A DNA stretch of 64,000 nucleotides from an uncultured Parvularculaceae bacterium (GCA_913055785.1 CAJXLJ010000003.1:83536-147535); one strand, 5' to 3'; positions 52,331 to 62,267 are shown, counted from the first letter of the stretch. Notes: generated from the sequence alone by a model not told the origin. A program made the numbers and translations.

Positions 52331-53694
52331 CCGGTCACGTCAAACGCCGCTTTCAGCTTAGGCATGTGGATCGCGAGCGTCGCCGCGCGCAAGAGGAAGT
52401 ATATAAAAAACGCCGCCCAGAGCCCGTGATTGCCGAATGCGCTCGCGAACCAGATTGATGAAGGAATGAATATCAGCGCGGAAATGATCATCGAATCGCG
52501 CATTTCGCGCGCCCGTGTCGCGCCGATAAAGATGCCGTCGAGCTGGAATCCGACAACGACGATCAAGGGGCTGACAATCACCCAGGGCATAAAGGCCTGA
52601 ACGGCGCTTCTAAGGTCGCCTGCCGGCGTCAACAAGGCGATCAGCGCGTCGCCCGCCAGCCAGTAAAAGACGACAAAGAATATGGCGGCGGCGTAGGCGA
52701 TAACAAACGTGCGCCGCACCGCGATGAGATAACGCGCCTTTCCGCGCGCGGGATCGCGCGCGCCCATCGCCTGTCCGACCAATGTTTCAGCGGCGATCGC
52801 CGTGCCGTCGAGAGCCAGGCCCGTGAAGAGAAAAAGCTGCAGGAGCGTCTGGTTTGCGGCCAGCGTGAGATCGCCGAAGGCCCCGCTGCGCTGCATGAAC
52901 CAGGCGAAGGAAAAGGCGAGCAGCACGGTGCGGATGAAAATGTCGAAGTTGATGGCGACCGTCCGTTTCAGCCTTTCCGGATGCCAGTAATCGACGGTCT
53001 TCCAGTGGGCGCCGATCCCGCCATGACGGGCGAGAACCCGTGCAATAAAAAAGAGACAAGCGCCAAACCCGGCGATTTCGGCGATCAGCGTGCCGGCGGC
53101 GACGCCCGCAGCGCCCCATCCGAATCCAACAACGAACCAGTAATCGAGCGCGATGTTGAGCGCCGTCATGAAAACGCTCACGGCCATCAGGTAATCGGTT
53201 CGCGCGCGCGCGGTGAGCCAGCCGAAAGCAGCGTAGGAAGCGAGCGCGAAAGGCGCGCCCCAGATGCGGATCGCATAATAGGTTCGGGCGGCGGCGAAAG
53301 TTTCATCGCTTGCCTCCGAACCGACCGCCAGTCCCTTGAACGCGAGAAAGCCGAGCGGCGCCTGCAGCGCGAGGAGCAGAAGGCCGACGCCGGCGCCGAT
53401 GGCCGCGCCGCGCGCCAGCGCCGCCCGCGCTTCCGCCTCGTCTTCCGCACCGGCCGCCTGGGCGGTGAGCCCCGCCACGCTCATGCGGATGAAGCCGAAA
53501 CTCCAATAGGCGAGGGAAAAGATCACCGATCCGAGGCCCACCGCGGCGATATCGAGCGGCCGGTCGGATTGCGCCAGCGCCCAGACATCGACAGCGCCGA
53601 GGAGCGGCGTCACCGAAGCAGCGACCGAGGCCGGCCAGGCGAGCCTGAAAATCTGCGCGTAGGATATATCGGTCGTGGGCGGGGCGGCGGTCAT
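52327..53694 (-). CDS. MATE-family (DinF-like) efflux transporter
   Basis: 455 residues, about twelve transmembrane segments. The two MatE repeats are visible: [15 protein letters not shown] near residue 27 and [33 protein letters not shown] in the second half, typical of the DinF branch. Members export drugs or metabolites using sodium or proton gradients. It is convergent with pyrD and divergent from the DUF2270 gene. ATG 53694 ([16 protein letters not shown]) fits. Confidence 0.9.
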   Translation of the reverse strand: MTAAPPTTDISYAQIFRLAWPASVAASVTPLLGAVDVWALAQSDRPLDIAAVGLGSVIFSLAYWSFGFIRMSVAGLTAQAAGAEDEAEARAALARGAAIGAGVGLLLLALQAPLGFLAFKGLAVGSEASDETFAAARTYYAIRIWGAPFALASYAAFGWLTARARTDYLMAVSVFMTALNIALDYWFVVGFGWGAAGVAAGTLIAEIAGFGACLFFIARVLARHGGIGAHWKTVDYWHPERLKRTVAINFDIFIRTVLLAFSFAWFMQRSGAFGDLTLAANQTLLQLFLFTGLALDGTAIAAETLVGQAMGARDPARGKARYLIAVRRTFVIAYAAAIFFVVFYWLAGDALIALLTPAGDLRSAVQAFMPWVIVSPLIVVVGFQLDGIFIGATRAREMRDSMIISALIFIPSSIWFASAFGNHGLWAAFFIYFLLRAATLAIHMPKLKAAFDVTG

Positions 53695-53787
53695 GAATTC
53701 TCCAGAAGCCGCCCTTAGCGGTCGATTGGGAACTTGTCACCTTCGCGGCTTGCGCGAGGGGCGCAAACGGCGCGAGACTTGGAACTG

Positions 53788-54486
53788 ATGACCGAAGACT
53801 GGAAGAAATGGCAGACCCCGCCGGGCGGCACCGGCAACGAATTCGACAACGCCGCTATCGGCGCGCTCGCCCATCTTTACCGCGGGGAAGTCTATCGCTC
53901 GACGATCTGGCGCACGCGGCTCGATACGACGACGAACTGGTCGGTCGTCACGCTCGGCATCGCGCTTTCGATCAGCTACGCCGATCCCGCTGCCTCGCCC
54001 CTGCCGCTGTTGCTGGTCGGCATCCTGATCTCGATGTTTCTCATTCTGGAGGCGCGACGCTACCGCTATTTCAATGTCTGGCGCGCCCGCGCCCGCTGGA
54101 TGGAAACCAATTTCTACGCGCCGATGCTGTTCCGCTCGTGCCTGCCCGAACCGGGCGAATGGCAGGACGTTCTGGCCAAGGATTACCTGACGCCGCAATA
54201 TCATATCGGTTTCTGGCGCGCGATGGGCCGGCGCCTTCGGCGTAACTATATGTGGATCCTGAGCTTTCAGGCGGTCGCCTATTACGGCAAGATCATCGCG
54301 CACCCGTCGCCGCTGCAGTCGGTGGACGATCTTTTCGCCCGAATGGCGGTCGGCCCGGTGTCAGGCGAGCTCATCTTCATTGCCGGAATTTTATTTCATG
54401 GAAGCTGGATAACGCTGACCCTCGTTACTCATCGCCTCGACAAAAAGCGCCACAGCACAAGCGAAGGCGTCGGCGGCATGGGCTGA
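53788..54486 (+). CDS. DUF2270 membrane protein
   Basis: 232 residues with about three or four hydrophobic helices. DUF2270 landmarks: LAHLYRGEVYRSTIWRTRLDTTTNW near residue 25, ILEARRYRYFNVWRARARWME, and the C-terminal FHGSWITLTLVTHRLDKKRH. Function unknown. ATG 53788 follows GGAACTG; an 18-codon upstream extension is non-homologous-looking. Lies upstream of the TonB-dependent receptor but separated by a regulatory region. Confidence 0.88.
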   Translation: MTEDWKKWQTPPGGTGNEFDNAAIGALAHLYRGEVYRSTIWRTRLDTTTNWSVVTLGIALSISYADPAASPLPLLLVGILISMFLILEARRYRYFNVWRARARWMETNFYAPMLFRSCLPEPGEWQDVLAKDYLTPQYHIGFWRAMGRRLRRNYMWILSFQAVAYYGKIIAHPSPLQSVDDLFARMAVGPVSGELIFIAGILFHGSWITLTLVTHRLDKKRHSTSEGVGGMG

Positions 54487-54520
54487 GGCCTGTTTTTCAA
54501 GCGATTGCCCCTTCAAAAAT

Positions 54521-54549
54521 CCGTAACGCGTTTGTCACACGCCTGTAAC
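54521..54549 (+). promoter_or_regulatory. Pho-box-like triple direct repeat upstream of the receptor
   Basis: Three heptamers, CCGTAAC (54521-54527), TTGTCAC (54532-54538) and CTGTAAC (54543-54549), spaced exactly 11 bp apart, match the Pho box layout of tandem CTGTCAT-type repeats with 4-bp spacers. They lie about 50-75 bp before the receptor start, so PhoB could drive the receptor-phytase pair. Confidence 0.65.
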
Positions 54550-54595
54550 ACTGAAAGTGCATGCGCTGTCGGTCATCAATCTTGGGTGGGGTTCC

Positions 54596-56767
54596 ATGAA
54601 AATATCAGTCCGCGCGTTTGGCGCCGCCTCTGCGCTTGCGATCAGCGTTTCGTTATCGGGGGCGTATGCGCAGGAAGATAATGAAGTCCGGTCAGTAGAT
54701 CAGATCGTCGTTTTTGGGGATAACGTCTATCGCGACCGTACTGCGGATATTAACCCGACCTTGTCTTACGATCTGCAGTTCTTCCAGCGGTTTGAACCGA
54801 CAACGGTCGGTGAAATGCTGAAGCGCACGCCGGGCGTAGTGTTCACATCGGATGTTCTTGAATACGACGCGGTGCAATTGCGCGGCATCGGTTCGCAATA
54901 CACTCAAATACTCATCAACGGCCGGAAAGTGCCCGGGCAGCAGGCGAATGGCGCCTTCTTCGTCGACCGGATTCCGGCGGAACTCGTCGAGCGTATTGAA
55001 ATCGTTCGCGCCCCCTCTGTGGATGTCACCGGCGAGGGCGTCGGCGGCACGCTGAATATCCTTCTGAAGGAAGGCGCGGATATTGACGGGGCCTTTGTGC
55101 GTGGCGGTATTTCGTATTTCGGCGACGGTGACGGAAAGGCGCGCGGCTCGGGCGCCGCGGCGTTGGCGACCTCTGGCGACGGATACAGCTTCTGGGCTGG
55201 CGTGGACGTTCAGCAGCGCCGCAATCCGAAGAAGAAAGTAACGGAGTATTTCGATCCCGATCTTGTCTTCGATGAAGAGCTCGAAATCGAGAACGATACG
55301 CGTGATGGAACCGATTACTCTTTCAACTCCGCGCTCAATCTTGATGTCGCCGGCGGGGAGTTGGAGGTTACCGGTTACTATGTGCAGACGAACCGGGACG
55401 AAAACGAGCATGTAGATATCTTCGAAGGGCCGCGCGACGACATTGAGCTGGTGACGGTCGAGACGCAGTTCGAAGATATCAAGCAAAAGAGTTACGGGTT
55501 TCAGAGCGTCTTTACGCTTCCCGTTGATGAAAGCGACCTTGAAGTAAGTTTCGGTTATAACGTGTTTGACGAGAATACATCCGAATTTGAAACGGAGTAT
55601 AATGTTGAAGACGACGAGCTTGAAGAAGACGAAGGGTCTATCGACATTCGCGACCGGGAGCTGTCTGGCGGCGTTGCTTACTCTTCGCCGCTGAGCGCGG
55701 TGCTTTCCAACAAAACCGGCGTTGATATTCGCAAGGGTCGCCGCGATGGCTTGCAGCTTGGCGATACGGCCGATGTGGAAGCCGATATCGAAACGTTCAG
55801 AGTGGGCGCCTACACGAAGTTCGAGTACGAGTTTTCGCCGGCGGTCCTGATGGAGACGGGCGTTCGCTATGAATATTACGAGCGCGACGTTCTCAGCGAC
55901 GGCGTCGGCGGTTCCAAGAGTGACGGCAAATGGTTGCCCTCGGCGCATCTGCGTTGGGACCTCACTCCCGATGATCGCATCCGCCTGTCTGCGGCGAGAA
56001 CAATCAGATTTCCGGATTTCGATCTGATTTCGCCTTTCGAGGAAGACGAGACGCCCGGCGACGATGATATCCTGACTGGTAATCCGAACCTTGATGTGGA
56101 AACTGCGTGGGGTGTTGATCTCGGCTATGAACGCAGAATTGGATCGAAAGGCATCGTGGGGCTGAACGTCTTTTATCGCGACTTTTCCGACCTGATTGAA
56201 TTGGTTCCTGTCGCCGCCAACGGCTCTGGCTCCTACTTCATGCCGATGAACATTGGCGACGGCAAGGCCTGGGGTGTGGAATTCGACTTGTCGACGCCGC
56301 TCGATATGTTCGGCCTGCCGGAGACGGCGCTCTACGCAAACGCGGCGTACCTCGACTCGGAAGTGACGGACTTTAACACCGGCATGGAACGCAAGTTCAC
56401 CAATCAACCTGATTTTGTGTATAACGTCTCGCTGATCCAGAACTTCCCGGCGTGGGGTGGCGCGATCGGCGCTTCTTATCAGAAACGCGATGCGTCGCTG
56501 GAATACGGGTTTGATGAGATCGTTGAAACTTCTTATGACGGCAATCTTGAAGCTTTTGCAGAAAAGCGCTTCGGCGAGCGTGTCGTCTTGCGGTTTTCGG
56601 CAAATAACCTGCTCGATGCGCACAAGCTTGAGTTCATTGAAGCCTATGATGGCGACAGCGCAGCGGAGTTCGCCGAAGCGATCATTACCGGCGACGTTGA
56701 CGGGATTGAAATTCAGGATGAGCAGTCCAGCCGCGTATACAGCCTGACCTTGCGGTTGGCGTTCTAG
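54596..56767 (+). CDS. TonB-dependent receptor
   Basis: 723 residues, outer membrane. Signal peptide ends near AYAQE (about residue 26). A plug domain (about 35-165; RGIGSQYTQILINGRKVPG, IEIVRAPSVDV, GGTLNILLK) precedes a beta-barrel ending in the aromatic residue of RLAF. A Glu/Asp-rich loop lies near residues 340-355. The barrel would import a ligand using TonB. Next to a beta-propeller phytase it most likely handles phytate, inositol phosphates or their metal chelates. ATG 54596 follows GTGGGG; a 13-codon upstream extension is not needed. A terminator follows the stop. Confidence 0.93.
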   Translation: MKISVRAFGAASALAISVSLSGAYAQEDNEVRSVDQIVVFGDNVYRDRTADINPTLSYDLQFFQRFEPTTVGEMLKRTPGVVFTSDVLEYDAVQLRGIGSQYTQILINGRKVPGQQANGAFFVDRIPAELVERIEIVRAPSVDVTGEGVGGTLNILLKEGADIDGAFVRGGISYFGDGDGKARGSGAAALATSGDGYSFWAGVDVQQRRNPKKKVTEYFDPDLVFDEELEIENDTRDGTDYSFNSALNLDVAGGELEVTGYYVQTNRDENEHVDIFEGPRDDIELVTVETQFEDIKQKSYGFQSVFTLPVDESDLEVSFGYNVFDENTSEFETEYNVEDDELEEDEGSIDIRDRELSGGVAYSSPLSAVLSNKTGVDIRKGRRDGLQLGDTADVEADIETFRVGAYTKFEYEFSPAVLMETGVRYEYYERDVLSDGVGGSKSDGKWLPSAHLRWDLTPDDRIRLSAARTIRFPDFDLISPFEEDETPGDDDILTGNPNLDVETAWGVDLGYERRIGSKGIVGLNVFYRDFSDLIELVPVAANGSGSYFMPMNIGDGKAWGVEFDLSTPLDMFGLPETALYANAAYLDSEVTDFNTGMERKFTNQPDFVYNVSLIQNFPAWGGAIGASYQKRDASLEYGFDEIVETSYDGNLEAFAEKRFGERVVLRFSANNLLDAHKLEFIEAYDGDSAAEFAEAIITGDVDGIEIQDEQSSRVYSLTLRLAF

Positions 56768-56832
56768 GTCTGCGGAAGCGGTAGAAATCCTTCCGGGGCG
56801 GCTTGCATTGGGCCGTCTCATGACTACTAAGC

Positions 56833-56873
56833 ACCGGGCGGCGGCGGCGTATCCGTTGCCGTCCGGTTTTTTT
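56833..56873 (+). terminator. Terminator between receptor and phytase (possible attenuator)
   Basis: Stem ACCGGGCGGC/GCCGTCCGGT with one G-U pair (56833-56842 with 56858-56867), GC-rich, followed by seven T. The phytase start lies only 16 bp beyond, so it reduces phytase expression from the receptor promoter. Confidence 0.85.
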
Positions 56874-56889
56874 AAGAGGTAAAGAAAAG

Positions 56890-57906
56890 ATGCTGCGCCG
56901 ATTTATTCCCCTGATTGCGCTTGCGGCGTGCGGACCGCTCAGTGAAGAGGAAATTCCGAGCGTCACGGCTGTCGCGGAGACTGAAGCCGTGACGTCCGAG
57001 GGCGACGCCGCGGATGACCCGGCGATATGGATCAATTCCGCCGACCCGTTACAAAGCCGGATATTCGGAACGGACAAGAAGGCGGGCCTTTACAGCTACG
57101 ATCTTTCAGGCGCGATCCGGCAATTTCTTCCGGCGGGCGAGTTGAACAATGTGGATTTGCGTCAGGGCGTCGTGATCGGCGAGTGGACCGGCGACATTGC
57201 GGCGGCCTCGAACCGGACCAATAACACGATTTCCCTCTTTATAATTTCCGGCGGCGTCGCTGAAGCGTCCGGCGCGTTTCCTTCCGCGTTTGACGAGCCT
57301 TACGGTCTGTGCATGGGCGCGCCTGCGGGGGAAGCACTGGTTTTCGTCGCCTATAAAACCGGCGACCTCGTCATGTACCGGCTCGCCGGACCGGGCGCCG
57401 GCGAAGAGGCGGGGCGCCTGAAGCTGGCGAGCCAGCTCGAGGGATGCGTTTTCGACGATGAGACCGGAACGCTTTACGTCGGCGAAGAAAACACGGGCGT
57501 CTGGAAGGCGTCCTATCGGGACGGCGCTCTTGCGGCGCCGAGGATCGTCGCCGAAATCGGCAAGGCGAACGGCATGAAGGCCGATGTCGAAGGGCTCGCC
57601 CTTTATAAGACCGGCGAAACGTCGGGCTACCTGATCGCATCCTCGCAAGGAAACAATTCCTATGCGCTGTTCGACCGGGAAGGGGAGAATGCGTTTCTTG
57701 GCCGCTTCCGGATCGCTGGCGGCGAAACCGTGGACGGAGCGGAAGAAACCGACGGGATTGAAGCGACATCCGCGTCTCTCGGCGCTGACTTCCCGGCGGG
57801 TCTTCTCGTCGTGCAGGATGGCTTTAACGATCCCAGCGGGTCGCCCCAGAATTTCAAGATCGTCGACTGGCGCGCGGTGGAAGCGGCGCTCGTGTTTGAC
57901 GAATAG
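56890..57906 (+). CDS. phy: Beta-propeller phytase lipoprotein
   Basis: 338 residues with a lipoprotein signal (Cys14, L-A-A-C). Hydrolyses phytate stepwise, releasing phosphate, using bound calcium. Family landmarks include DDPAIWIN (residues 42-49) and SQGNNSYALFDREG, and DVEGLALY for the calcium sites. It would sit on the outer membrane or periplasmic face. AGAGGT lies just before ATG. Co-location with a TonB receptor is known for this phytase class. A terminator hairpin immediately upstream suggests separate dosage control. Confidence 0.92.
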   Translation: MLRRFIPLIALAACGPLSEEEIPSVTAVAETEAVTSEGDAADDPAIWINSADPLQSRIFGTDKKAGLYSYDLSGAIRQFLPAGELNNVDLRQGVVIGEWTGDIAAASNRTNNTISLFIISGGVAEASGAFPSAFDEPYGLCMGAPAGEALVFVAYKTGDLVMYRLAGPGAGEEAGRLKLASQLEGCVFDDETGTLYVGEENTGVWKASYRDGALAAPRIVAEIGKANGMKADVEGLALYKTGETSGYLIASSQGNNSYALFDREGENAFLGRFRIAGGETVDGAEETDGIEATSASLGADFPAGLLVVQDGFNDPSGSPQNFKIVDWRAVEAALVFDE

Positions 57907-57908
57907 GT

Positions 57909-58319
57909 TTAGTCCTCGAAGACCAGTTTGACGGCGTTACCGTCTTTTTCGATCCGCCGATAAAAGCATGAGCGGCGCTTCGTGTGGCAGGCGGGCCCGG
58001 TCTGTTCGACGACGAGTTCGAGCGCGTCCTGATCGCAATCGACGCGGATTTCAACGACGCGCTGGCGGTGGCCTGAGGTCGCGCCCTTGCGCCAGAGCTC
58101 GTTCCGTGAACGCGACCAGTACCACGCCTCTCCGGTTTCGATGGTTCTGGCGAGCGCCTCCTCGTTCATATAGGCGAGCATCAGGAGCCGCCCCGACGCC
58201 GCGTCGGTCGCCGCGGCGGGGATCAGCCCGTCGGCGCCGAAATTCGGGGCGAAGAGGTTGGTTTCCTCAATCGCGCCGCTGATTTTCGCGCGGGACGTGA
58301 AGGCGGTTTTCTTGCTCAT
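57909..58319 (-). CDS. hisI: Phosphoribosyl-AMP cyclohydrolase
   Basis: 136 residues. Opens the adenine ring of phosphoribosyl-AMP, the third step of histidine synthesis. The metal site is visible as DCDQD (after VEIRV) and the Cys of [24 protein letters not shown] is also conserved. The monofunctional form without the HisE part. ATG 58319 is chosen; ATG four codons upstream is possible. It is convergent with the phytase gene 2 bp away and not in a his operon here. Confidence 0.93.
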   Translation of the reverse strand: MSKKTAFTSRAKISGAIEETNLFAPNFGADGLIPAAATDAASGRLLMLAYMNEEALARTIETGEAWYWSRSRNELWRKGATSGHRQRVVEIRVDCDQDALELVVEQTGPACHTKRRSCFYRRIEKDGNAVKLVFED

Positions 58320-58437
58320 GCGTCTGACCATAGCAGCGCGGCCCCGGGCGCCAAGCCGTCTTGATGGCGGCGAGAGCCCCCCCGCATTGCGAAACCGGCG
58401 GACTGCCGCTAGCACAGGCGTTGAACCGAGGCTCTAA

Positions 58438-59811
58438 ATGACGATCAGTCTTTACGACAGCATGGCGCGGGAAAAGCGCGTTTTCGAACCGGCGGATGAA
58501 AGCCGTGTGACCATGTATGTCTGCGGGCCGACGGTTTACAGCTATGCCCATATCGGCAATGCCCGCTCGGCGGTGGCTTTCGATCTCCTGCACCGGGTGT
58601 TGCGCCGCCGCTACGGAGCGGCGCATGTGGTCTACGCCCGCAACATCACCGACATCGATGACAAGATCATCAAGGCTTCTGCGGAAACAGGCGAGCCGAT
58701 TTCGGCGATAACAACGAAATTCGCGGCGATCTACCGTGAGGATATGGGCGCCCTCGGCGTTCTGCCGCCGACGCTCGAACCGGAAGCGACCGGCTATATC
58801 GCTCCGATGATCGCTCTCATCGAGCGGCTGATTGCAAAAGGCGCGGCCTATGAGGCCGAGGGGCATGTCCTGTTCGCCGTCGATGCGTTTGACGATTATG
58901 GAAAACTCTCCGGCGCCGATCGCGATGAAATGATCGCCGGCGCGCGGGTCGAAGTGGCGCCCTACAAGAAAAGCCCGGCGGACTTCGTACTCTGGAAGCC
59001 GTCCAAAGATGATGAGCCCGGCTGGGATAGTCCCTGGGGCCGGGGGCGCCCGGGCTGGCATACGGAATGCTCGGTGATGATCGAGGCGGAGCTTGGCCGC
59101 ACCATCGACATTCACGGCGGCGGTCAGGATTTGCGCTTTCCCCATCACGAAAACGAAATCGCCCAGAGCGCCTGCGCCCATGACGGCGCGCCGCTCGCCC
59201 GCTACTGGGTCCATAACGGTTTCCTCCGTATGGGAAGCGACAAGATGTCGAAGTCGCTTGGTAATGTCGTGCTCGCCCATGACCTGCTCAAGGAATGGCC
59301 GGGAGAGGCGATCCGCTGGGCGCTCTTATCTGCCCATTATCGCCAGCCTCTCGAATGGACGGAGGCGCTCCTCAAACAGTCGAAGCGCCAGCTCGACCGT
59401 TTCTACCGCTTGCTGGAGGAAGTCGAGTTCTCGGAAGAAACCGGCGCCGCGCCGGACAGCATCGTCATGACGCTCGAAGACGATCTCAACACGCCCGAAG
59501 CCTATGCGGGACTTCATGAATTGCGCGATATCGCCAGCCAGCTGGAGGGCGAGGCGCGCGCTGCGGCGATCCGGCGTCTGCGCGACGCCGGCCGCCTGAT
59601 GGGCTTCTTCAATCTGGCGCCGGCCGAGTGGTTCAAGGGCGACGCGGGCGACGGTCCGTCAGCGGAAGAAATTGAACAGCTTCTTGCTGAGCGCGTCGCG
59701 GCGCGGAAGGCGAAAGACTTCGCGACCTCGGACCGCATCCGCGATGATCTCGCCGCCAAAGGCGTGATCATTGAAGACGGGCCCGGCGGCGCAACCTGGC
59801 GGCGGGCATAA
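58438..59811 (+). CDS. cysS: Cysteinyl-tRNA synthetase
   Basis: 457 residues, full length. Charges tRNA-Cys. The zinc-binding Cys29 and HIGN (38-41) in CGPTVYSYAHIGN and KMSKS (269-273) in SDKMSKSLGN are intact, as are GGGQDLRFPHHENE and the C-terminal DALR-type domain. ATG 58438 begins a proper N terminus. The DUF389 gene follows after 3 bp, so it is probably co-transcribed. Confidence 0.97.
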   Translation: MTISLYDSMAREKRVFEPADESRVTMYVCGPTVYSYAHIGNARSAVAFDLLHRVLRRRYGAAHVVYARNITDIDDKIIKASAETGEPISAITTKFAAIYREDMGALGVLPPTLEPEATGYIAPMIALIERLIAKGAAYEAEGHVLFAVDAFDDYGKLSGADRDEMIAGARVEVAPYKKSPADFVLWKPSKDDEPGWDSPWGRGRPGWHTECSVMIEAELGRTIDIHGGGQDLRFPHHENEIAQSACAHDGAPLARYWVHNGFLRMGSDKMSKSLGNVVLAHDLLKEWPGEAIRWALLSAHYRQPLEWTEALLKQSKRQLDRFYRLLEEVEFSEETGAAPDSIVMTLEDDLNTPEAYAGLHELRDIASQLEGEARAAAIRRLRDAGRLMGFFNLAPAEWFKGDAGDGPSAEEIEQLLAERVAARKAKDFATSDRIRDDLAAKGVIIEDGPGGATWRRA

Positions 59812-59814
59812 GCC

Positions 59815-60792
59815 ATGCGCTTGGTCGAGGCGGAATTCCCGGAAGAATTTTGCGACCGCGTTTCGAAATACGCCGACCTCGCCGAAGCGGTTCACTGGCG
59901 CGTCAGCGACGCTGACTCGAATGGGCGCTGCGTGTTGCGGGCGGTTTTCGAAAGCGGCGAGGCGCAGGAGCTGGTCGATGCGTTGCAGACCCTGCTCGAA
60001 AAGGAAAAGGGCTGGCGCATCATCGTGCTGCCGGTGGAGGCGACTGCGCCGAAGCCCGAAAAGCGGGATGACGAAAAAGAGCGCCGCCGGAAAACCCTCG
60101 CCTTGCGGGAAGAGATTTATCAGGACACGGCGGCCGGCGCCGAGCTTACGGGCGATTTCCTGATCCTGACGGCGCTTTCAACAATCGTCGCCGCCATCGG
60201 CATGTCTTCCAATAACATGGCCGTCGTCATCGGCGCCATGGTGATCGCGCCGCTGCTCGGGCCGGTGCTCGCTTTTGCTTTCGCGGCGGCGATCGGCGAT
60301 CTCGGCTTGCTGTTGCGTGCGGCGAAGACCGCGTTGACCGGCCTTGCGCTGGGCGCGTTGCTGGCGGTCGTCATCGGCGCGGGGTTTGAGGTGGATTTCG
60401 CCAGCGATGAGCTCACTGTCAGGACGCAACTGGGGCTGGATGCGGTCGTATTGGCGCTCGCATCGGGCGCGGCGGCGGCGCTTTCCATTTCAGCCGGTCT
60501 TCCGGGCGCGCTTGTCGGGGTGATGGTGGCGGTGGCGTTGTTGCCGCCCTCCGCGGCGGCGGGGCTCTATCTCGGCGGCGGAGATTTTGAAAACGCCTTG
60601 CGCGCCGGCATGCTGCTGACCGTCAATGTGGTTTGCGTCAATCTCGCCGCGCTCGCGGTCTTCGCGTACAAGGGCGTGCGCCCGCGCACATGGCTGGAGC
60701 GCGTCGCCGCCGGCAGGGCGACGCGGGTGAACGCCGCCGTGCTGGTCCTGCTGCTGGCGTTGTTGACGGCGGTCATTCTGATCGCCCGCTGA
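59815..60792 (+). CDS. DUF389 / TIGR00341 membrane protein
   Basis: 325 residues. A cytosolic N-terminal domain (about 1-90) precedes eight or so transmembrane helices. The family hallmark AIGMSSNNMAVVIGAMVIAPLLGPVLA-type stretch is present in shorter pieces (SSNNMAVVIGAMVIAPLLG), followed by a second half with GVMVAVALLPPSAAAGL. The function is unknown; such proteins are widespread in bacteria. The start is 3 bp after cysS. It ends a transcription unit. Confidence 0.87.
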   Translation: MRLVEAEFPEEFCDRVSKYADLAEAVHWRVSDADSNGRCVLRAVFESGEAQELVDALQTLLEKEKGWRIIVLPVEATAPKPEKRDDEKERRRKTLALREEIYQDTAAGAELTGDFLILTALSTIVAAIGMSSNNMAVVIGAMVIAPLLGPVLAFAFAAAIGDLGLLLRAAKTALTGLALGALLAVVIGAGFEVDFASDELTVRTQLGLDAVVLALASGAAAALSISAGLPGALVGVMVAVALLPPSAAAGLYLGGGDFENALRAGMLLTVNVVCVNLAALAVFAYKGVRPRTWLERVAAGRATRVNAAVLVLLLALLTAVILIAR

Positions 60793-60945
60793 GGGCGCCC
60801 GTCACGAGCCTGTGAGCGCGCCCGCGGCGCTCTTTAATTGCGGGATCGCGCGCCCATATGAAGGCCAATTCATCGACAACCAGACGCCGTATCCTTGCGG
60901 CAATGAACCTGGCGGTATTTAAAGATCGCCGGGGAGGAGTGCTTC

Positions 60946-61644
60946 ATGATTACGATCAGAAAAAACGCCGATCGCGGTCACGCCAACCATGGCTGGCTCG
61001 ACGCGCGCCACACTTTCTCGTTCGCGAATTACCACCACCCGGACCATATGGGCTTCCGGTCCCTGCGGGTGATGAACGAGGACCGCATCAATCCCGGCGC
61101 GGGCTTTCCGCCGCATCCCCATCAGGACATGGAGATCATCACCTATGTTCTTGAAGGATCGCTCGCCCACAAGGATTCGACTGGCGGCGGCGGGGTCATC
61201 ACGCCGGGCATGGTGCAGTATATGTCCGCTGGAACCGGCGTCACCCATTCGGAATTCAACGCGTCCGATGAAGAGCCTTTGCATCTTTATCAGATCTGGC
61301 TTCTTCCCAATAAGCGCGGCGCGGCGCCGCGTTATGAAGAGCGCCGGATCGGCGACGCGAGGAACGGCCGGCTGAAACTCGTCGCTTCCGCCGACGGGCG
61401 CGATGAGTCGTTCCAGATCCGTCAGGACGCCGACCTTTATGCGGCGGCCGTGAAGGAAGGCGAGAGTCTCGAGCATGCTTTCGGGGCCGGCCGTTACGGC
61501 TGGCTGCAGGTCGCCCGGGGCGGTATCGAATTGCCCGAAGGTTCGATCATGCAGGCCGGCGACGGCGCGAAAATCGAGGACGAGACAAGGCTCTCGTTCA
61601 AGGCGCTCGCTGACAGCGAAATCCTGCTGTTTGATTTGGCGTAA
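60946..61644 (+). CDS. Pirin family protein
   Basis: 232 residues, cupin bicupin fold. The N-terminal cupin motif carries the iron ligands: H57-x-H59 (FPPHPHQDMEIITYV), H101 (GVTHSE), and Glu103. This fits pirin/YhhW proteins, some of which act as quercetin dioxygenases; the substrate here is unknown. ATG 60946 follows GGGGAGGAG. It lies 21 bp before a NifU-like gene. A small hairpin (61638-61653) overlaps its stop codon. Confidence 0.9.
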   Translation: MITIRKNADRGHANHGWLDARHTFSFANYHHPDHMGFRSLRVMNEDRINPGAGFPPHPHQDMEIITYVLEGSLAHKDSTGGGGVITPGMVQYMSAGTGVTHSEFNASDEEPLHLYQIWLLPNKRGAAPRYEERRIGDARNGRLKLVASADGRDESFQIRQDADLYAAAVKEGESLEHAFGAGRYGWLQVARGGIELPEGSIMQAGDGAKIEDETRLSFKALADSEILLFDLA

Positions 61645-61665
61645 ATATACGCCACATAGGACGGC

Positions 61666-62106
61666 ATGATCAGCGAGCTTTATTCCGGCGGGATTCTCGA
61701 TGCGGCGGCGGCGATACCGCCGGCGCATCGCCTGCCACAGCCGGACGCGACCGCGCGCAAGGTGAGCCGCATCTGCGGTTCGGAAGTGACGGTTGATATA
61801 AAGCTCGAGGACGGCGTCGTCGCCGCGTTCGGGATGGAGGCGAAAGCCTGCGCCCTCGGGCAGGCGTCGGCCTCGATTGTCGCCCGCAACATTATCGGCG
61901 CGGCGCCGGACGAATTCTACGCCTTGCGCGAGCAGATGCGCGCGATGTTAAAGGAGAACGGCGCCCCGCCGTCCGGCAAACGATGGACAGAGCTCGCCCT
62001 GCTCGAACCCATTCGCGATTATCCCCAGCGCCATGCTTCGACGTTGCTTGTCTTCGAAGCGGTGTGCGATTGCCTTGACCAGCTTGCGCCGACTGCGACC
62101 ATTTAG
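61666..62106 (+). CDS. NifU-like iron-sulfur cluster scaffold protein
   Basis: 146 residues. The IscU/NifU-N fold is seen with Cys37 (SRICGSEV), Cys62 (KACALGQASAS) and a third Cys site at 134/136 (AVCDC), which would hold a nascent Fe-S cluster. Some alphaproteobacterial relatives form a divergent branch without the isc genes, as here. So the assembly role is plausible but unproven. It follows pirin by 21 bp. ATG 61666 has TAGGACGG a few bases before it. Confidence 0.85.
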   Translation: MISELYSGGILDAAAAIPPAHRLPQPDATARKVSRICGSEVTVDIKLEDGVVAAFGMEAKACALGQASASIVARNIIGAAPDEFYALREQMRAMLKENGAPPSGKRWTELALLEPIRDYPQRHASTLLVFEAVCDCLDQLAPTATI

Positions 62107-62267
62107 CCCGTATAAGGACGTTCCGGCGTTAATTCTCGCCTTCAGTAACAAGGATTTTAGCGCTCACGCATTTGTGCGTCGCCGCGCAGTTGATTCTCGC
62201 CGGCGATTTTTTATTTCAGCCCCCTGACGCGGCCCCTTTCTCTCCCCCGATGGGCCGTTTCATACCC

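Noticed and set aside
54692..56821. A 709-codon frame antisense to the TonB-dependent receptor
   Set aside because: It is the mirror of a well-supported receptor gene, with no family features and a composition explained by codon bias on the other strand.
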